Below, piece after piece: positions 50,798 to 62,090 of a stretch of DNA of 64,000 nt. The stretch spans positions 558,001 through 622,000 of the forward strand of contig NZ_LBJC01000024.1 in assembly GCF_004114535.1 (NCBI RefSeq). Reading direction: 5' to 3'. The position numbers were made by a program, and so were the translations under genes. The notes under the pieces were generated by a model that saw nothing but the letters and a program-made list of their open reading frames with translations, was not told where the DNA came from and searched no databases. Position 1 is the first letter of the stretch, and each line of letters begins with the position of its first letter. The stretch comes from Bradyrhizobium nanningense (lineage in GTDB: Bacteria > Pseudomonadota > Alphaproteobacteria > Rhizobiales > Xanthobacteraceae).

Positions 50798-52693
50798 CTA
50801 CAGATAGTGATTGTCACGGAGGTAGCGCATGATGCGTTCGCAAGCCGCGTCGGTCGACAGCTCCGAACTATCGATGGTGATTTCCGGCGCCTGCGGCGCC
50901 TCATAGGGATGATCGATGCCGGTGAACGCCGGTATCTCGCCGGCCCGCGCCTTGCGATAGAGTCCCTTGGGATCGCGACGTTCGCATTCGGCGAGCGGGG
51001 TCGCGACGTGGATCTCGATGAATTCGCCCGCCTGGACCCGCTGGCGCGCCAGCTCGCGCTCGCAGCGGAACGGGGAGATCAGCGCGACCAGCGCGATCAT
51101 GCCGGCGTCGACGAACAGCGCGGCGATCTCCGCGGCGCGCCGGACGTTCTCCGCCCTGTCCGCGCTGGAGAAGCCGAGATCGCGGTTGATGCCGTGGCGA
51201 AGATTGTCGCCGTCGAGCAGCGCGGCGTGGCGTCCTAGCTCGGCGAGCCTGCGGTCGACGAGATCGGCGATCGTCGATTTGCCGGCTCCGCTCAGCCCTG
51301 TGAACCAGAGCACGCAGGGCCGTTGCTGCTTCAGCCGCGCCCGCACCGATTTGTCGATGGCAAGCCGCTGCCAATGAATGTTGGTGGCGCGGCGGAGTGA
51401 AAGGTCGATCATTCCCGCTGCGGCCGTGCAGTGGCTGATCGGATCGACGAGAATGAAGCTGCCCATGTCACGGTTGTCGCGATAAGCCTCGAACACCAAT
51501 GGACCGTCGAGGTTGAGATGGGCGTAGCCGATCTGGTTGGCATCGAGCGTCTCGGCGCCTTCCTGCGCCATGGTGTCGATGGCGATGCGGTGCTTGAGCG
51601 TCATGATCACTGCGCCGGTCGAGGCCGCGCCGCATTTGAGCACATAGCGCCGGCCCGCGACCATGGCCTCGTCGTCGAACCAGACCAGATGGGCGGCCAA
51701 CTGATCCGAAACCTGCGGCGCGGCCCCCGCCGTCAGGACGTCGCCGCGACTGACGTCGATCTCGTCGACCAATGTGAGCGTAACCGATTCGCCCGCCGCC
51801 GCGCGGTCGCGCTCGCCGCCGGGGGTGAGAATGCGCGCGACGTGCGTCTGACGGCCCGAGGGCTGCACCGCGACGGTCTCGCCGGTCGCAATCGTTCCGC
51901 TGGCGATCCGCCCGCAGAAGCCGCGAAACTCCGCGTTCGGCCGGTTGACCCATTGCACCGGCAGCCGGAACGGATGCTGCGAGACGTCGCCGGAAACGTC
52001 GACCGATTCCAGATAGGCCGTCACGGTCGGCCCGGTGTACCAGGGCATCCGCGCGCTCGCCGCCACGATATTGTCGCCGTCGGGCGCCACGACCGGAATG
52101 CACTGGACCTGCGAGATCCCGAGCTGCCCGGCCATGATCAGGTATTCGGCGGTGATGGCCGCAAAGCGATCCCCGTCGAATCCGATCAAGTCCATCTTGT
52201 TCACGGCGAGCACGACGTGACGGATGCCCAGCAGCGACAGGATGTGGCTATGGCGCCGCGTCTGCGTGATCACGCCCTTGCGGGCATCGACCAGCACCAC
52301 GGCGAGTTCGGCGTTGGAAGCGCCGGTCGCCATGTTGCGCGTATACTGCGCATGCCCCGGCGTGTCGGCGACGATGAAGCGGCGCAGCTTGGTGGCAAAG
52401 AAGCGGTAGGCGACGTCGATGGTGATGCCCTGCTCGCGTTCCGCCTGCAAGCCGTCGACCAGCAGCGCGAAATCGAGATCGCCGCCGGTGGTGCCGACGG
52501 TCTTGCTCTCGCACGCCAGCGCGTCGAGCTGGTCGTCGAGCAGCGTCTTGGAATCATAGAGCAGGCGGCCGACCAGCGTGCTCTTGCCGTCATCGACGCT
52601 GCCGCAAGTGACGAAACGCAGCGTCGGGCGATCGTCCTGGTCCAGCCGCGGCGCATCGGAGGCGGCGATGGTGGGGGCCTCGTGATAGGACAT
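50798..52693 (-). CDS. cysNC: Bifunctional ATP sulfurylase subunit 1/APS kinase (CysNC, NodQ-like)
   Basis: 631 residues in two parts. The N-terminal GTPase (CysN) has G1 GSVDDGKST at 31, G3 DTPGHAQYTRNM at 110 and G4 NKMDLIGF at 165, followed by EF-Tu-like beta domains; the C-terminal APS kinase (CysC) has P-loop GLSGAGKST at 466 and DGDNLRHGINRDLGFS. With CysD it makes APS, then phosphorylates it to PAPS. The final residue lies near the convergent SdhAF4 gene. Start codon and cysD stop overlap by one base (TGATG). Confidence 0.97.
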   Translation of the reverse strand: MSYHEAPTIAASDAPRLDQDDRPTLRFVTCGSVDDGKSTLVGRLLYDSKTLLDDQLDALACESKTVGTTGGDLDFALLVDGLQAEREQGITIDVAYRFFATKLRRFIVADTPGHAQYTRNMATGASNAELAVVLVDARKGVITQTRRHSHILSLLGIRHVVLAVNKMDLIGFDGDRFAAITAEYLIMAGQLGISQVQCIPVVAPDGDNIVAASARMPWYTGPTVTAYLESVDVSGDVSQHPFRLPVQWVNRPNAEFRGFCGRIASGTIATGETVAVQPSGRQTHVARILTPGGERDRAAAGESVTLTLVDEIDVSRGDVLTAGAAPQVSDQLAAHLVWFDDEAMVAGRRYVLKCGAASTGAVIMTLKHRIAIDTMAQEGAETLDANQIGYAHLNLDGPLVFEAYRDNRDMGSFILVDPISHCTAAAGMIDLSLRRATNIHWQRLAIDKSVRARLKQQRPCVLWFTGLSGAGKSTIADLVDRRLAELGRHAALLDGDNLRHGINRDLGFSSADRAENVRRAAEIAALFVDAGMIALVALISPFRCERELARQRVQAGEFIEIHVATPLAECERRDPKGLYRKARAGEIPAFTGIDHPYEAPQAPEITIDSSELSTDAACERIMRYLRDNHYL

Positions 52694-53667
52694 CAGAAAT
52701 AGCCTTCCGCTTTCTTGCGCTCCATCGATGCCGGACTGTCCCGGTCGATCATGCGTCCCTGCCGCTCGGAGGTGCGCGAGGCCGTCATCTCCCGCACGAT
52801 CTCAGGCAGGGTTGCCGCCGTCGAGATCGTGGCACCGCTGAGCGGATAGCAGCCCAGGGTCCGAAATCGGACCGAGCGCCATTGCGGCTGTTCGCCTGCA
52901 AGCAGCGGCATCCGTTCGTCGTCCACCATGATCAACGCGCCGTCGCGCTCGACCACCGGACGCGAGGCGGCCAGATAGAGTGGAACGATCGGGATGTCCT
53001 CGAGCAGGATGTAGTCCCAGACGTCGAGCTCGGTCCAGTTCGACAGCGGAAACACCCGCATGCTCTCGCCGGGCGCAAGCATCGTGTTGTACAGGCTCCA
53101 CAGCTCGGGCCGCTGGTTCTTCGGATCCCAGCGATGCGCCGCGCTCCTGTGCGAGAACACGCGCTCCTTGGCACGCGACTTCTCCTCGTCGCGCCGCGCT
53201 CCCCCGATCGCGGCGTCGAAGCCGTGAAAGTCGAGCGCCTGCCGCAACGCCTGCGTCTTCATGACGTCGGTGTAACGGGCCGAGCCGTGGGTGAAGGGGT
53301 CGATGCCCTCTCGTAATCCGTCGTTGTTGGTGTGGACGATCAGATTGATGCCGAGCTCGCGCGCGCGGCGGTCGCGAAACGCGATCATCTCGCGGAACTT
53401 CCAGGTCGTGTCGACGTGCAGCAGCGGAAACGGCGGCCTGCCGGGATGAAACGCCTTCATCGCCAGATGCAGCAGCACCGACGAGTCCTTACCAATGGAA
53501 TACAGCATGACCGGCTTGCGGAACTCGGCCGCCGTCTCCCGCAGGATATGGATGCTTTCCGCCTCTAGGCGTCGAAGATGACTGGCGGCAGAGCGGTGCG
53601 CAGGGGTCTCCTCGGGCGCGTTGCGCACCGGCGAGACCTCCACGACTGATGCGATCTGTCCGGTCAT
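52693..53667 (-). CDS. cysD: Sulfate adenylyltransferase subunit 2 (CysD, NodP-like)
   Basis: 324 residues. The PP-loop SIGKDSSVLLHLAMKAF at 57 binds ATP, and HVDTTWKFREMIAFRDRRA, GGARRDEEKSRAKERVFS and FPLSNWTELDVWDYI are CysD-specific. It makes APS from sulfate and ATP with CysN in the cytoplasm. Its start codon overlaps the stop of the upstream fused oxidoreductase-sulfotransferase by four bases (ATGA), tying donor synthesis to a sulfotransferase rather than to the reductive cys pathway. No cysH, cysI or cysJ is nearby. Confidence 0.97.
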   Translation of the reverse strand: MTGQIASVVEVSPVRNAPEETPAHRSAASHLRRLEAESIHILRETAAEFRKPVMLYSIGKDSSVLLHLAMKAFHPGRPPFPLLHVDTTWKFREMIAFRDRRARELGINLIVHTNNDGLREGIDPFTHGSARYTDVMKTQALRQALDFHGFDAAIGGARRDEEKSRAKERVFSHRSAAHRWDPKNQRPELWSLYNTMLAPGESMRVFPLSNWTELDVWDYILLEDIPIVPLYLAASRPVVERDGALIMVDDERMPLLAGEQPQWRSVRFRTLGCYPLSGATISTAATLPEIVREMTASRTSERQGRMIDRDSPASMERKKAEGYF

Positions 53668-56135
53668 GCGGCGGTGCCCAGGCCATCGCCGAACAGGCGC
53701 CCGGCGGTGTCCGGATCCAGCGAGAGGTCGCGGATGCAGGCGTCGACCGAAGCGCGGTACATGTCGTCGATGCCGTAGCGTCCGATGACCTGGAGCTGGG
53801 CCTCGCTCAGCGACGCCGTCTTGCGGCTGCGGTAGCGATAGGCGGTATCCGATCCGTGAAGGCCGACCACGGTGTAGACCTTGGGCTCGCTGAGGAAGGT
53901 GACGCCCGAGCCCTTCGTTTCGATCTGTCCGCGCTCCTTCCAGTCGGTGACGGCGCCTTCGGTAAAGCGTGCGCCGAGACCGAGCCGGTCGAACAGCTTA
54001 CGCACCGATCCTGTCGCGTCTTTGCTGGCTTCATAGACGTAATGCGTCACCGGCACGCCGTGCCGCTTCGCGTAGCTCTCGACGCGCAGCGCATTCAACG
54101 AGGAGATCACGTAGTTCTGGACCAGGCGATCCTCGGGAACGCGGTCCGACCATTTCTCGAGCCACGATGCCAGCGAGCTCGCGGGATCGCGGTCGAGCAT
54201 GATCATGTGGAGCTTATCGGCCGGCCAGCCGGCCTCGAGCAACGGCTGCAACGGCAGGAACAGGCTTTCCGCCAGCACATACGGCCCGGCCATTTCCTTG
54301 TTGAAGAGATGCGGCTGCTCCGATGCATGTGGCACCGCCCAGGGCTCGCCTGCATTTCCAAGCAGTCGATGGCGCAGGACGACCTTCACCGGCTGGAAGT
54401 AGGAGGGCATGCCGGCGACGCCGAACAGATTGGTGAGTGCGGTCGAGCCCACACGGCAGCGCCCCCACGCGCAGTAGAGCGTCGGGAAGTCCGCAGGCGA
54501 CCAATGCCGGAATGCTTCGGCGAGGCAGTCCCTCACCTCCCACATCAGTTCGTCGAGCGCCGCCGGTCTGTTCTGGTACTTGCCGTCCGGGGCGAGGACC
54601 ATCGTGTCGAGCGAGGGATGGTCGCGGCGCACGAGATCGGCCAGGCGGTCGGTTTCTTCGACGGACGTCGTGATGGTGCTCATCTGCTGACCTTTCGGGT
54701 TGAGGATCGAATCGACCACGATCTGCGCGCGGCGCAGGTTGATATCGACGGCGGCGGCATAGAAGTGCGTACCCTTCGTGGGGCCGCCGACCGCGTAGAC
54801 GTTCGGATGAGCCGTGCCGTGACGGTCGTGGACGCGGCTGTCGTCGTAGCCGCAGCGAATTCCGCCGAGCGCGTCGAACGCGATCAGCCCCTGGCGCTGC
54901 ATGTCCTGATAGAGCGGGCTGGTGTCCAGCCGATAGGATGGTCCTGTCGCATCGATGACGTAATCGACGTCGCGATGATCGCCGTTACCCAGGATCGCGC
55001 GGAACCGGCCGCCGGCGGCCGTCACGTTGCGCAACCGGGCGCGGGCCGAGAGCCGGCCCGAGCGCATCAGGTCGCGGATGCGGATTGCATTCTCCAGCGG
55101 CATTGCCGAGCGATTGCGAAGCCAGCCGGAATTGTAGACATCCATGAAACGTATCTTCTCGGCGTCGCTCATCCGGCTCCAGGCCTCGCACATCACGTCG
55201 ATGACGCTGACGAGATAGGCGTAGACGCTGGGCTCAGCGGCCTCGGCTCGCGCGATGTTGTGCTCGAGATCGGCCAGCGCACCGCCGCCGACGTTGCGGC
55301 AAGACAGATCGCAACGTATTCCGGTGGTCTCCAGCAGCAGTTCGGAAAGACGGGCGGCAAAGGCGTCGGCTTCGATCTGGTCGCGGCGGGTCACATGGTC
55401 GTGCAGCGTGTCCCGGAAGTCGGTCGTGATTGCGGGCATCGTCACCGGCTGGACCGTGGGAAACAGGCCGCTTCTCGAGAAGCAGGTCATCCTGACGGCT
55501 TGGTGGGACTTAGCCAGCGCCGCCGCGGTGTCGACCGCACTGAGCCCGCTTCCAAGGATGCCGACCTCGACGCCGTCGTGATCGGCGAAGGTGAATTGGG
55601 CGTAGGGATCTCGGATGTAGTTCGGGTTTGCAGTCAGGCCGTAAGGATCATCGGGCGCGTTGTGGCCGGTGCAGAGGATCAGCGCGGAGGAGATATGCGT
55701 GATGTTGCGGTCGGTCGTCAGCAGAACATCGCGATCCGGCGAGAACCGCATACGGACGATTTCCGCTTGTTCGATATGAACGGGCACGCCGGCGCTGCGG
55801 CATTGCGCGATCGCGGCCGTTCGCACGGCGTCGAGGTAATCCCTGTAGACCATGCGCGGAAGGTGCTTGCTGCCGTGGCAGGAGAGCCCGCGCGCCTGAA
55901 GCCAACGCAGAAATTCATCCGCATCGCCCGGCCGGATCGACATCGTCGAGGGCTTCATGTTGAGGAGATGGCGGTCGCTCTGCGTGCGATAGGCGATCCC
56001 GCCATCGAAGCCGGCCTTGTCGAAGAGCTGAATTCCGCTGATCGCGCCGTGGTCGCGTTCTGATGCAGCGAGCTCCGCCAGGTAACGCAAGACCGTGATG
56101 CCGGTCGCGCCGCCGCCGACAATGCTGATGATCAT
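53664..56135 (-). CDS. Fused FAD/NAD(P)-binding oxidoreductase and sulfotransferase
   Basis: 823 residues in one frame. Residues 1-480 form an FAD/NAD(P)-binding protein of the PF13454 kind: dinucleotide motif IVGGGATGI at 5, RHLLNMKPSTMSIRPGDADEFLRWL, a second nucleotide motif EVGILGSGLSAVDTAAAL and VIDATGP. From about 485 the chain becomes a sulfotransferase-like region with a candidate PAPS phosphate-binding loop CAWGRCRVGSTALTNLF at 555 and a downstream helix SLASWLEKWSDRV. An in-frame ATG with AAAGGTC upstream sits at 54683, exactly at the junction. The next genes make PAPS. Substrate unknown; oxidation followed by sulfation of one molecule is an inference. Confidence 0.85.
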   Translation of the reverse strand: MIISIVGGGATGITVLRYLAELAASERDHGAISGIQLFDKAGFDGGIAYRTQSDRHLLNMKPSTMSIRPGDADEFLRWLQARGLSCHGSKHLPRMVYRDYLDAVRTAAIAQCRSAGVPVHIEQAEIVRMRFSPDRDVLLTTDRNITHISSALILCTGHNAPDDPYGLTANPNYIRDPYAQFTFADHDGVEVGILGSGLSAVDTAAALAKSHQAVRMTCFSRSGLFPTVQPVTMPAITTDFRDTLHDHVTRRDQIEADAFAARLSELLLETTGIRCDLSCRNVGGGALADLEHNIARAEAAEPSVYAYLVSVIDVMCEAWSRMSDAEKIRFMDVYNSGWLRNRSAMPLENAIRIRDLMRSGRLSARARLRNVTAAGGRFRAILGNGDHRDVDYVIDATGPSYRLDTSPLYQDMQRQGLIAFDALGGIRCGYDDSRVHDRHGTAHPNVYAVGGPTKGTHFYAAAVDINLRRAQIVVDSILNPKGQQMSTITTSVEETDRLADLVRRDHPSLDTMVLAPDGKYQNRPAALDELMWEVRDCLAEAFRHWSPADFPTLYCAWGRCRVGSTALTNLFGVAGMPSYFQPVKVVLRHRLLGNAGEPWAVPHASEQPHLFNKEMAGPYVLAESLFLPLQPLLEAGWPADKLHMIMLDRDPASSLASWLEKWSDRVPEDRLVQNYVISSLNALRVESYAKRHGVPVTHYVYEASKDATGSVRKLFDRLGLGARFTEGAVTDWKERGQIETKGSGVTFLSEPKVYTVVGLHGSDTAYRYRSRKTASLSEAQLQVIGRYGIDDMYRASVDACIRDLSLDPDTAGRLFGDGLGTAA

Positions 56136-56244
56136 CGCTCATTTCCCCCAGTTTGCATGTTTGACCCAGGCGCGAGCGGGGGCTCGGCGTGGGGGCCTCC
56201 CAAAGCCGTTGGTTATTCGACGTGTCAGACAGGTGGCTCGCGGC

Positions 56245-56261
56245 CGGCCGAGGATCGGCCG
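56245..56261. terminator. GC-rich hairpin downstream of the chemoreceptor gene
   Basis: A perfect 7-bp stem CGGCCGA/TCGGCCG with a GGA loop, inside further paired GC sequence, just after the MCP stop codon. No T-run follows on the minus strand, so termination strength is unclear. Confidence 0.4.
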
Positions 56262-56277
56262 CGGGGCGTGCGGGTCC

Positions 56278-58308
56278 TCAGGCGGCCCGCACCGTATCGA
56301 GGAACTTCGCGACCTCGCTCTTGAGGCGGCCACTCTCGGTCGAGAGTGAGCGCGCGGATGCCAGAACCTGCGTCGAAGCCGAGCCGGTGGCGCTGGCGCC
56401 ATGACTGACTTGGGCGATCTTGTCCGCGACCTCCACCGTTCCCTTGGCGGCTTCGCTGACGTTGCGGGCGATTTCGGCGGTGGCGGCCCCCTGCTCCTCG
56501 ATCGTGGCGGCGATGGTGGTCGAGATGTCCGAAATCTTGGAGATGGTCGCGCCGATTTCCTTGATGGCGCCGACGGAGTCTTCCGTGGCCGTCTGCATGC
56601 CGGCGATCTGTGCACCGATCTCGTCGGTCGCCCGTGCGGTCTGGGCTGCGAGCGCCTTGACCTCGCTCGCCACCACGGCAAATCCGCGGCCGGATTCGCC
56701 GGCACGTGCCGCTTCGATGGTGGCGTTGAGCGCCAGCAGATTGGTCTGCTCCGCGATCGCGGTGATCAATTTGACGACGTCGCCGATCCGGCCCGCCGCC
56801 TTGAGCAATTCGTTGATCCGGGCGTCGGTACGCTCGGCCTGCTTCACGGCGTCGCCGGCGATGCGACTGGAATCATGGACCTGGCGTCCGATCTCGACGA
56901 CCGATGCGCTCATCTCCTCGGCGGCCGATGCCACGGCTCCGACGTTGGCTGACGCTTCCTCGGAAGCCGCTGCCACCATTCCGGAAAGGTGTTCGGTCTC
57001 CTCTGCCGTTCCCGACAGCGTGCCGGCGGCGGATTCAAGCTGCTGCGAGGCGGCCGAAACCGAGTTGATGATGCCGCCGACCGCGTCCTCGAACGCACCG
57101 GCCAGCCGGATCATTTCCTGCTTGCGACGCGCGGCGGCCGCAGCCTCCTGGTCCTTCTGTTCGGCCTCCATCTGCTCGATACGGATCAGATTGTCCTTGA
57201 ACGTCCGGGCCGCACGGGCATTGTCGCCGACTTCGTCACCGCGGGTGGTATAGGGAATCTCGACGGCCTTGTTGCCGCCGGCGAGTTGCAGCAGGACTTC
57301 GCCGATGCGGCGAATCGGCCGGGCGATGCTCAGCACCGAAAACAGCGCCGAGCCCGCCAGGACCAGGACCACGAGGATACCGACCGCGAGGCTGACCTGG
57401 GCCGTCAGCTCGAGCGCGGCCATGAGCTGGCTTTGCCGCAGAGCCATGAATTCGTTGTTGGCCGCAACCAGCTTGTCGACACGCGTCGTGATGTCCTTGG
57501 CAGCCGGAAGCACCCGCTCTTCGAAAATGCGCCTCTTGGTCTCTTCCGCCTTCATGGCCGCGCTGGTGGCCGTCTTGTAGCGTCCGGCGAGCGCGGCAAG
57601 CGCGTCGATACCCTCGACGATAGTCTTGTCGCCGGCGGACTGACGGACCTGTTTCAGAACGCCGATCATGGCGTCGGCGCGCTGGGCGATACGGTCCTTC
57701 TGCTCGACGTCGCCTGTCGCCGAGAAACGCCAGTCGGCCGCGCTGACCGCCTTGAGCAAGGCGTCGGCTTCGCGCAACTCGGCCTCGATGCCGAGCCGAT
57801 TCTGCGATGCGGCCATTGCGGGCGACGCCAGCAGTTTCTCGACGGCCTTGTTCCAGGCCTCCTCGATCTGGTTTGCCGCGGTGAATTCGCCGAGGGCGGT
57901 GCCGCGCGCATCGCTGAGATCGTTGCCGGCCTTCAGAGAGGCCTCGAGCAGGGCCTTCACCTCGCGACAGAGCTCTTTGGCTTCAGCGCGCCTGGACCGT
58001 TCCAAGGCGGCGTCGATCTCGGTCGTGGCGTTGGCGATGGAGCCGCGCAATGTCGCGAGATGCTTGGCAAGGCCGTCGGCCGAAGATACGGATCCGATTT
58101 CCGCTATCGCGAGGCGTGCCCGGGTCACTGCGAGCTCGGCGCCCTGAGCGTTGGCCTTGTTGGCGGTGTTGATGACGACCAGCCGGCTCAATTCCGCGAT
58201 TTGTTCGTTACGAATGAGCTGGTTGGCGAGCATGCCGCCGACCAGAAGAACTCCCGCGCTCGCGGTCAGCCCCAACTTTGTACCGATGCGAAACTTGAAC
58301 GATGCCAT
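56278..58308 (-). CDS. Methyl-accepting chemotaxis protein
   Basis: 676 residues. Membrane helices lie near 13-32 and about 317-338, enclosing a periplasmic helical sensor rich in alanine and glutamate. A HAMP domain (IARPIRRIGEVLLQLAGGNKAVEIPY) leads to the cytoplasmic rod, and the CheA/CheW-binding tip contains IAEQTNLLALNATIEAARAGESGRGFAVVASEVKALA, the invariant MCP hairpin. Methylation-type glutamate/glutamine pairs flank it. The C-terminus lacks the NWETF receptor-methyltransferase tether. The sensed signal is unknown. Confidence 0.96.
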   Translation of the reverse strand: MASFKFRIGTKLGLTASAGVLLVGGMLANQLIRNEQIAELSRLVVINTANKANAQGAELAVTRARLAIAEIGSVSSADGLAKHLATLRGSIANATTEIDAALERSRRAEAKELCREVKALLEASLKAGNDLSDARGTALGEFTAANQIEEAWNKAVEKLLASPAMAASQNRLGIEAELREADALLKAVSAADWRFSATGDVEQKDRIAQRADAMIGVLKQVRQSAGDKTIVEGIDALAALAGRYKTATSAAMKAEETKRRIFEERVLPAAKDITTRVDKLVAANNEFMALRQSQLMAALELTAQVSLAVGILVVLVLAGSALFSVLSIARPIRRIGEVLLQLAGGNKAVEIPYTTRGDEVGDNARAARTFKDNLIRIEQMEAEQKDQEAAAAARRKQEMIRLAGAFEDAVGGIINSVSAASQQLESAAGTLSGTAEETEHLSGMVAAASEEASANVGAVASAAEEMSASVVEIGRQVHDSSRIAGDAVKQAERTDARINELLKAAGRIGDVVKLITAIAEQTNLLALNATIEAARAGESGRGFAVVASEVKALAAQTARATDEIGAQIAGMQTATEDSVGAIKEIGATISKISDISTTIAATIEEQGAATAEIARNVSEAAKGTVEVADKIAQVSHGASATGSASTQVLASARSLSTESGRLKSEVAKFLDTVRAA

Positions 58309-58552
58309 GCTCTACGCTCCCCACACGCAATCCGAGTACAACCGCTTAATACTAAACAGTGCGTGAACATCAAACTCCGTACAACTACAGGAGGTATCGA
58401 ACGGAGAGCGCTTGGAACAGCATGCAGAGCATAGGTATGATTTTCCGTGCCCCCCCCCCGATCCCGGGCAGCCAGCCTGCAAGTCGACGATGGCCCGTCA
58501 CACAGGGAGGCAAGCCTTGTTGGTTCCCCCGACTCAGTCCTAGCGTGAGCTG

Positions 58553-59143
58553 ATGCGGTTCCAGGATCGACCCAACCCCTACCGGCCACGGTTCGGCGGC
58601 TCGCCGTTCGGCCGCCGCTTTTCCGGATTGTTGCCTTGGATGTTCGTGGTCGGCATCGCGATAGCCGTCGTGCTCACCTTTCGCCACGGATCGGGTCGGC
58701 TTGTTCCGCGGACAGATGGCGACCGCGCCGGGAATGCCGAGATCGTTCTCCAGCAGGCGGAGCATCCCGATGTCCGCGAGCCCGTGGACGTCGTTCGCAC
58801 CATCGACGGCGACACGTTCCTCGCGCGTGTTCGTCAACGCGACGGCCGCGATCTCGTCGTGCGGGTTCGGCTGCGTGGCATCGATGCACCCGAACTGAAG
58901 GCGTCCTGCCAGGAAGAGTTGGACAAGGCGGAAGCCGCCGCTCGCGCGCTGCGCGATCTTCTCGGCCAGGGCGGCGTGACCATCAGCAATCTCGGCCCCG
59001 ACAAATATGGCCGCGTGCTCGCCGACGTCGCGACCCGGCGGACCGCGAACGTTTCGGCGGCGTTGCTCGCCGGTGGTTTTGCGCGAAGCTACAATGGCGG
59101 CCATCGCGACGGCTGGTGCGCACGCGGCTGGCGGTTCTGGTAA
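58553..59143 (+). CDS. Thermonuclease-family (SNase-like) protein, membrane-anchored
   Basis: 196 residues. A basic N-terminus and one hydrophobic helix (LLPWMFVVGIAIAVVLTF) anchor it, with the nuclease domain outside. The OB-fold motifs are DVVRTIDGDTFLARVR, VRVRLRGIDAPELKASCQEELDKAEAA and DKYGRVLADV, matching the staphylococcal nuclease Asp21, Arg35, Glu43 and Arg87 positions in order. It could degrade extracellular or periplasmic nucleic acid. It has a C10 tract about 95 bases upstream of the start. Confidence 0.9.
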   Translation: MRFQDRPNPYRPRFGGSPFGRRFSGLLPWMFVVGIAIAVVLTFRHGSGRLVPRTDGDRAGNAEIVLQQAEHPDVREPVDVVRTIDGDTFLARVRQRDGRDLVVRVRLRGIDAPELKASCQEELDKAEAAARALRDLLGQGGVTISNLGPDKYGRVLADVATRRTANVSAALLAGGFARSYNGGHRDGWCARGWRFW

Positions 59144-59144
59144 C

Positions 59145-59170
59145 AAAAAAGCCGCATCCAAAGACGCGGC
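59145..59170 (-). terminator. Rho-independent terminator of the L,D-transpeptidase gene
   Basis: On the minus strand GCCGCGTC/GATGCGGC (one G-T pair) with loop TTTG is followed by TTTTTTG. It also lies just after the plus-strand nuclease stop, so it may serve both directions. Confidence 0.82.
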
Positions 59171-59197
59171 CTTGTCTTGTTGCGGCTGATCGCGGGA

Positions 59198-59713
59198 TCA
59201 GCGCGTCACGACCACCGTCGTGCCGACGGAGACGCGGCCATAGAGATCGGTGATGTCGTCGTTCAGCATGCGGATGCAGCCATAGGAAACGAAGCCGCCG
59301 ATCGAACCCGGCACGTTGGTGCCGTGGATGGCGTATTCGCCGCCGGCAAGCGTCATCGCCGCGACGCCCATCGGGTTGCGCGGCGAGCCGCCCGGAATCA
59401 TGTCGGGAATGTTGGGCTTGTCACGCTTGACCTCGGCCGGCGGTGCCCAGGCTGGGTTGCGATACTTCCCGTCGATCTTCGTCGTGCCGGCCCATTGCTT
59501 ACCGGATTTGCCGACGCCGACCGGATAGCGCACGGCGTGGCCGCTATCGAGAACGAGATAGAGTCTGCGCTCGCTGGTTTTGACCACGATCGTGCCCGGC
59601 GAATAGTCGGCGAGGTGCGTGCCCACCATTTCCGGCCGCGCGTCTGCCGCCGTCGACATCAAGACCCCAGCCCCGATGGTGGCGGCCATCGCCACCGCAA
59701 TCCTCATCGACAT
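59198..59713 (-). CDS. Periplasmic L,D-transpeptidase (ErfK/YbiS type)
   Basis: 171 residues from ATG 59713, with GGGGAG five to eight bases upstream; the long frame from 59797 is unlikely. A signal peptide (AVAMAATIGAGVLMSTAADA) is followed by the YkuD domain: IVVKTSERRLYLV, YPVGVGKSGKQWAG and the catalytic HGTN, then SYGCIRMLNDD with the active cysteine. The GGSPRNPMG loop is typical. It forms 3-3 peptidoglycan cross-links or attaches outer-membrane proteins to peptidoglycan. Confidence 0.95.
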   Translation of the reverse strand: MSMRIAVAMAATIGAGVLMSTAADARPEMVGTHLADYSPGTIVVKTSERRLYLVLDSGHAVRYPVGVGKSGKQWAGTTKIDGKYRNPAWAPPAEVKRDKPNIPDMIPGGSPRNPMGVAAMTLAGGEYAIHGTNVPGSIGGFVSYGCIRMLNDDITDLYGRVSVGTTVVVTR

Positions 59714-60143
59714 CGATCTCCCCTTTGCCCCAATCGGATCATCCAAAATGACGCAGAACCCGGCAATCGCCGCCGCCAAGTCCCCATGAGGAGACATTCT
59801 TAACCGCGCCCGTTAACCGGATGGTTTCCACGCGCGGCCACCGAAGGCCGACCAGCAGGGGGAACAAAGGAAATGTTCGAAATAAAGTAAATGACCTGAA
59901 AACAACACTCGGCGGGAAAGATGCGGGCGCGCCGCCGCGCGCGCTGACAAGCGCGTGAGGGTGTGAATCGCTGTTGTTCACCGGCCCACGACAACGCGGC
60001 CGTGTCCCGGACAAGGCGCGGCGCGTGGCGCCGCGCCGCAGAGCCGGGACCCAGAAAGCCACACGTTCTGTCGTCAGATGGGCCTCGGCTCTGCAGCGCA
60101 CCGCTGAAGGAGCGCTGCGCTGCGTCCGGGGCACGAGAGATCG
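59714..60143. other. Intergenic region between acs and the L,D-transpeptidase gene
   Basis: 430 bases with no credible gene. The part near 59714 should hold the transpeptidase promoter (an A-rich tract around 59865-59895 is notable). The part beyond 60000 is a family D repeat. Confidence 0.5.
60001..60137. repeat. Dispersed palindromic repeat, family D, third copy
   Basis: Starts GTGTCCCGGACAAGGCGCGG, contains a GCAGAGCCGGGACCCAG block and ends GCTGCGTCCGGGGCACGAG, matching 3355-3545 and 7376-7485. It lies just downstream of the acs stop. Confidence 0.65.

Positions 60144-62090
<1,947 letters not shown>

Noticed and set aside
53649..56063. An 804-residue open frame on the plus strand opposite the fused oxidoreductase-sulfotransferase
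   Set aside because: It is a GC-rich antisense shadow (Asp/Arg/Val/His rich) with no motif, whereas the minus strand has clear FAD and sulfotransferase features.
58450..58459. Run of ten C bases upstream of the SNase-like gene
   Set aside because: It could promote slippage, but it lies outside genes and about 95 bases before the start; no link to phase variation can be shown.
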